A stretch of DNA of 64,000 nt from Eutreptiella sp. 'Long Island Sound 2002' (lineage: Eukaryota; Euglenozoa; Euglenophyceae; Eutreptiales; Eutreptiaceae): positions 6,401,753 to 6,465,752 of the forward strand of contig OZ038395.1 of the NCBI GenBank assembly GCA_964036045.1, read 5' to 3'. This document shows positions 59,042 to 64,000 of this stretch, one piece after another. The notes beneath the pieces were generated by a model. It ran no database searches and was not told the origin of the DNA. It saw only the letters and a program-made list of their open reading frames with translations. Made by a program: the position numbers and the translations under genes. How positions within the stretch are numbered: position 1 is the first letter of the stretch; every line of letters begins with the position of its first letter.

Positions 59042-59378
59042 TGAAGAAAATAGATGCGGATTATCCTAAGTACATCTGAGTGTCCATATCTGTCTGAAAT
59101 GATTTATATAAATCCGATTGTGAAAAAATATTTGGCCGATCTGGCTCGCGCACGCGCGTCAGCGGCAAATGGCGATTCCGGGTAAATGATCGGAACGCGG
59201 CGGATTTACGATGAATGGACCGCGGAATCAGATCCGGCACATCAGAAATATATAGGTCTGATCCTGTGACTGAGCTGCGGGGCGGCGATTCCGCCGAAGC
59301 AGAGAAAATGATCAAAATGTAGTCAATCTGGGTTAGATCAGTGAAAATCTGAGCAGATGGGGGTTAGCCGCACTTACA
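59042..59378 (-). repeat. Ty3-type LTR (337 bp) with PPT and PBS
   Basis: On the minus strand a purine tract TTGGAGGGGGAG (59390-59379) precedes TGTAAGTGCGG at 59378, and the LTR ends TTTTCTTCA at 59042. Five bases later comes a PBS-like TGGGATTTTCTGCC (59036-59023), then the gag ATG. A TATA box (TTTATATAAA) lies about 270 bp into the LTR. A PPT on one side and a PBS on the other mean this LTR serves as the 3' LTR of upstream sequence (probably element F) and the 5' LTR of the truncated gag. Confidence 0.65.
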
Positions 59379-59390
59379 CTCCCCCTCCAA

Positions 59391-60995
59391 AAACACACTG
59401 GGGTGTGTCGCTACGTCAACGAAGAACGTAGTGCGGGTAAGTCCCAGAAAAAAATAGAAATGTAGCCTCGACGGGGCGAAATCTGCTTGATCTGACCTGA
59501 TTTGGGCTGAATTGACACTGAATCAGGATGGATGAACCTGAAATGAGACAGAATGAGGAGTGACGAACAGTCCTCCGTGCAGTAAAACATTAGGTTAAGG
59601 GCTAAAAAGCATGTAAACATATCGAGAATCGATACCAAACCATGCACTGGTTGAGAATGAGGTAGATTATTGGTGGATTGAGTGGGGGAATCAAGAAATG
59701 GAGTGACATCTCAGCGCTCTGGCACAGTTTCGCTGTCGCGGGCACGCTACGGTGTCCTCGCCGAACTCTACATCGTGTTATTCCCGCTTTTCTCGTTCTG
59801 AAAAGTGCAGCATGTGCTTCAGATTGGGCGCATCTGGTGGATGATCACAAAATTCAGCACGATTGAGAGTCAATTTGGGCAGGGATGAAGGAGATGAACC
59901 AATCACAGAGAGGGAAAACAACTACAAATGTAGTCTACAGGTCCTAAGTGACTAGAAAAACATCAACGTCAGCGAAGTTAGACAAAACCGTAAACAGATC
60001 TTCGAGGAATGAGAGGAGATGACAAGGAAATCAACCTAAATTGTCCTAAAATGAGGCAAATTCCGTAAGATGAAGGTGAAATGAAGCGGAATGTCTAAAA
60101 CTGAAACAACTAATACCTTCGTTTAGACTAAAGTTAATATATATTGTCGTTTATTCAGCTCAATTGTGCTTTCCGGCACGGTGGTTCGCGAGCATCTAAC
60201 AGATTCCATCAAAATGTGGATCATGTGATGATGCATCATGATGGGACATGCTGGCCCTGGATCCTTGGCATGTAACGCGCCGAAGGTTCGCTGAAGGCGC
60301 TTTACTGACAGTATATAACTGAGAGACACCGTATAGTCCTTTATTTACAGTGGCGGCGGTGTCAATCGACTTGGACAAGGCCAATCTTTCGAATGAGTCC
60401 CACAAGACACTTGGATTCACCATTTTCGACAGTTTCAGGTCGGATTGAGCTCACATTGGCGTGTGCCAAAAATACAACGAAGCTTACCGACTTCAGAGGT
60501 TGCTGTTAGAAGTCCCTAGAGCTCCTATCTGAAGGTTGTCTGAACAATTGACGTCTGGGTTTCGTACAACAGTGGCAGAATGATGGACAAACCTGAGGAT
60601 TTCAAGGTAAATTCAAGGAATCTGGATCTGAATCTGGACTTTAGCTTCAGCATCACGGCAAATGAAGGTAAGATCTGAGTTCCTGGCGTCGCAACTGGTG
60701 CAGCCAGTACTACAGGGGGTGCCTGTAGGGGTGAATGTCGCCGGCCGGCGTTGACACTATGTACATTTGCTTCCATCTGCACGAGTAGCCAAATTCCAAA
60801 GGTGCACAGACCAACAGAGACAAGATTACCCCGAATCTGCCTGAATTAAGCCTGAGTTTGGTTTTTTCTGAACACGGCAGCACACTCCGTAGCTTTCGGC
60901 AGCGTATCTACGCCTTGTCTGCCGAACGGAGACCAAAAAAAAGTTGATTGACGTCAAATTATCAAACATTTGCAGTTCTCCACATCAGTTCGAAA
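59391..60995 (-). other. non-coding stretch between element F integrase and the LTR
   Basis: 1.6 kb without recognised coding sequence. It includes a hairpin TCGGCAG/CTGCCGA around 60896-60926. It fits a 3' untranslated region of element F ending at the PPT (59379-59390), but that linkage is inferred. Confidence 0.45.
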
Positions 60996-62234
60996 TCAGG
61001 AAGAATGAACAGTGGATTGAGCAGAATGTGGTTGGGGCGAGGCTGAAGTCGGCCACGCACGAATACATGTGACCACCAACCTGTCTGGTCGGGCCCTCGT
61101 ACGGCTTGGGCGCTGCAAATCAGCGGCCGAACTTGAGGCTTGGTCTTCATTTGGCTCCTGGGCTGGCCTGACCGCAGGAGGGGGGATCGACGGATCAGCC
61201 CTGGAATGTGGCTGCTGAGGGCCGTAAAAGGCTGGATCTCGATTCACCACAGGTCTTTTTCCGTCGCTCTCCACTTGTCTGTCTGGTTTCGACAGACAGT
61301 CTGTCAAGAGTACGCCAATTTCAGGGTGCTTCTTGAGGAAGTCGATGAACCCCTTGGTGTATCCATGGACAAAAGAATGGGCTGGTTCCCAGTTGTTGTG
61401 ACTGGAATCAAAGCCCCTCCACTCACATAGAAATTCCCATTCGCCCTTTTGGTCACGTCTTGCTTCAACAATCCTCTTGAGTTCGTACTTCCCCCCTTCG
61501 ATGACCCGATCGGACAAAATTTTCGAAGTCCAAAAAAGGGGTTTAACCCGATCCTTGGGGGAGGGGATCTCTCTCTTGAGGCGATCGCCCGAAACGTCAA
61601 TTTCCCTGCTGACATCCACACGAATCCTCCACCTGTTCTCACCTAGACCCGCTGTAACAGCGAATGGCCCCTCCCACAAGGGAAGAAGCTTATCATCTCC
61701 GTCCAGGGTGGTTTCGGATTTTCGAAGCCAAACTCGATCATCGACTTCAAAATTGTGGGGGTTTTTTCGACCTTGATTCTGAACCCAAAGCCAGTCAGCT
61801 TGATGCTTCTCGATTAATTTCGAGACAGTTTTATCTGCTCGTTGGACTTCGTCCAAAAACAACGAAGCATCTTTACAAGGGCGAGGATTATTCAACGGCA
61901 TGTTCCACCAACACTTCTTTCGTCCAAAGACAATTTCATTTGGAGAAAGGCCATGATACAAAGGCGTGTTGTGGTAACGGCGAAGCATGGCGAAAAGAAT
62001 CTCAAGCCAATGGAAGTCCTTCTCACTGGCGAGCTCCTTACGAAGCATATTTATAAGTGAGCGGCCGGCTCTTTCGCCAGGCAGCGCTCGATGTGAGTGG
62101 ATTTCACATCTGAGGTGGTGCATTCCAAGGCGAGCACATAATTCTCTCCACCATTCGGAGGTGTACTCTTTGCCTGAGTCGTAACCACCTCGGATGGGAC
62201 GTCCCAACCTCCCATCCAGGTCTGCGCGCACCAT
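60996..62234 (-). pseudogene. element F integrase 3' part with chromodomain
   Basis: The frame starts inside the integrase core. GGYDSGKEYTSEWW contains the second catalytic Asp, and LPGERAGRSL the Glu. A GPY/F-like segment (LPLWEGPFAVTAG) follows, then a chromodomain near residues 250-310 (YELKRIVEARRD, WRGFDSSHNNWEP), and a tail rich in Pro, Ser and Arg. The N-terminal integrase part lies in another frame (62051-64000); they overlap between 62051 and 62234, so a single frameshift near 62195 disables this copy. Confidence 0.88.
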
Positions 62235-64000
62235 TTGGCGGCAGCCTTGCCAGTCATCGACTCAATGTTGCAAGGCAACACTTGAATGTAGCCGGAATGA
62301 CGGCACTGAATAAGGAGCACACCATTGACTTTTTTATTCGTCCAATGGCACTCTTCGTCATCGAGTTCACCGAGATAGAAGAAATCACTGGTGACTCTGT
62401 TAAAGAGGCGCTCCGGAATAGGATGTGGCCTCAGATGGCCGTGCTTCTTCGCGCTGGGGGGCGTCGAGACAGCACATTGGGCACATCCGGCGGCTACTTT
62501 CATGCAATGAGTATATAGCCGTGAGCCAAACAACCTATGTTTAATCATTGACCATAATCGACGGCCATGTGCGTGGGGGGACTCCCATTTATGCCACCAG
62601 TTTAACACTCGGGGGGCCAGGGCGTCTGGTACGCACAATTTACCCTCCATCAACAGTTTCCCCCCATCCAACGAATACTCAGAAAAAATCCCATCCTTGT
62701 GAGCATCTTTGGATTTGAGATTTCCAAAGACCTCTTTAAACATGGGATCCTGCAGATAATCGGACGTCCAGTCACGGATGATAAGGGAATCTTTCGGCAG
62801 GGGTGGAGTTTTGGCCGGATCTCGACGCTTAATGCCCTGGATCAACCGAAATCGACTTACTCGTCGGGTATAGTCAAACCGTTTCACACTCCCTGAGGAG
62901 GGATCGGTGACTTTCTCCACGACTTTCAGTGTTTTGGTGCAGATCTCATGAGCATGCGCCGGATCTGAAAAGGCCGTGATGTCGTGACACGGTAATGCGT
63001 GCTGTTTAACAGCGCATTGCATGCATGCACGTCGAATGAGCTTTTTTTCTTCCTGATCCCATTCGATTATGACATGGCGGTCCTGCTCCGTACCATGGAT
63101 GTTGGTACTTTGCAGCCCCTCTGAAGCGGGGTAAGCCCATCGGCTCAGAGCATCCGCTACCGTGTTGTGTTTTCCAGGCAAATACGACACATGGAGGTCA
63201 AACAGAGAGAGAAATTCGTGCCATCTGGCCCGTCGACCAGCTGGGCTCGCGACAGTATCAATGTGTTCAGTGGCCCAATACTCCAGAGATCGATGATCCG
63301 TCAGGACCTCGACTCGATTGGTGCCAACCCACGATTCGTACTTTTTCAAAGCACAGATTATGGCGTAGGTTTCTTGCTCACGTGGCGACCATTGCATTTG
63401 GCGTGGAGCTAGCTTCCGAGACCAAAATGCAAGAGGGTAGTGATCGCCGGTGGCTTCATCAACCTGTTCAAGGACAGCTCCGATCGCGTACCTAGAAGCG
63501 TCGGTTCTTATGTAGAAGGGTCGGTCGAATTGCGGCACATGTAACGTGGCGACTTCGCAGAGGGCCGCCTTCAAGTGATGGAAGGCCTCCTCGCACTCGT
63601 CAGTCCACTTGACACGAACCTTCGAACCTGCCTTGCCCGCATCTCTCCCTACCTTCAATAATTCAGTGAGGGGGGCAGCAAATTTGGCATAATTCGGCAC
63701 AAAAGTGTGGTAAAAATTACAACAACCCAGGAATCCTCTTAATTCCGTGATCGTCTCAGGGCGCTTCCACTTCTGAATAGCGACGAGCTTCCCTGGACTG
63801 GGTCGTCGGGTGCCATTCTCAAGGAGAGAACCACAAAATTCGACTGATTTTAGAAATAATTTTCCCTTCTTTGGCCCACAAATCAGCTGATTGGCATCAA
63901 GAATGTCCAAAACCTGGTTCAGCTGCTTTTCATGTAGGGCCACCAGCTCGGCTTCGGTCAATCCCTCCCCCTCCGTCGCGATGATTATGTCATCTATGTA
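62051..64000 (-). pseudogene. element F pol: RT (from YIDD), RNase H, integrase N-terminal part
   Basis: The frame is open to the right window edge; its first codons there are YIDD (64000-63989), the RT catalytic box, so the rest of RT and gag lie outside. Then come the RT thumb (RGFLGCCNFYHTFVPNY), RNase H (IRTDASRYAIGAVLEQ, LTDHRSLEYW, HNTVADALSRWAYP) and the integrase zinc finger (WWHKWESPHAHG ... CAQCAV). The first part of the integrase core follows, and the frame shifts before the second Asp. It belongs to a different Ty3 lineage from A: its RNase H resembles that of element D (ALSRWAYPAS versus FLSRWAYPAS). Confidence 0.9.

Overview
This 64 kb window is nuclear DNA from a large, repeat-rich eukaryotic genome. 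I find no convincing single-copy host gene. Everything recognisable is a mobile element, a relic of one, or tandem satellite. Chromodomain-bearing Ty3/gypsy elements, a Ty1/copia element, a hAT-type DNA transposon and a LINE with an RNase H domain together suggest a plant or green-alga lineage. That is an inference; nothing here fixes the species.

Layout. At 1-2136 lies a 5'-truncated Ty3 integrase with chromodomain, its polypurine tract and part of an LTR. At 2137-8943 (minus) is a Ty1/copia element with a 392-bp 5' LTR, PBS, gag, protease, integrase, RT, RNase H, PPT and a truncated 3' LTR. Its RT is split by a 1,663-bp hAT-like transposon (3456-5118) with 8-bp target duplications. 8944-13112 is unassigned. 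13113-15145 is a decayed Ty3 gag.

From 15349 to 57779 the backbone is a satellite with a monomer of about 194 bp and a higher-order period of 1,550 bp (8 monomers). Three retroelements have landed in it. Ty3 element A (16893-28325, minus) has 817-bp LTRs that look identical and a 5-bp TSD. A full-length LINE (29274-37730, minus) has a 17-bp TSD. Giant Ty3 element D (40213-57449, plus) has 2,967-bp LTRs. Past the satellite come a truncated Ty3 RT/RNase H piece, a 55-codon gag start, a 337-bp LTR, and the 3' half of another chromodomain Ty3 element (F) running off the right edge.

Most notable points. (1) LINE ORF1 ends in an AlkB-type 2-oxoglutarate/Fe(II) dioxygenase domain with all expected ligand residues visible. 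(2) Ty3 elements A and D both carry, between protease and RT, a domain resembling Dam-type N6-adenine methyltransferases, with a degenerate catalytic motif. (3) In both, gag and pol share one frame and are separated by a stop codon followed by CGG (UGA CGG, UAG CGG), a known readthrough context. (4) The 2.97-kb LTR of D is a chain of perfect short inverted repeats. (5) tRNA-like modules sit inside the LTRs of both the copia element and Ty3 element A. (6) The satellite with higher-order repeats and chromodomain elements is a candidate (peri)centromere.
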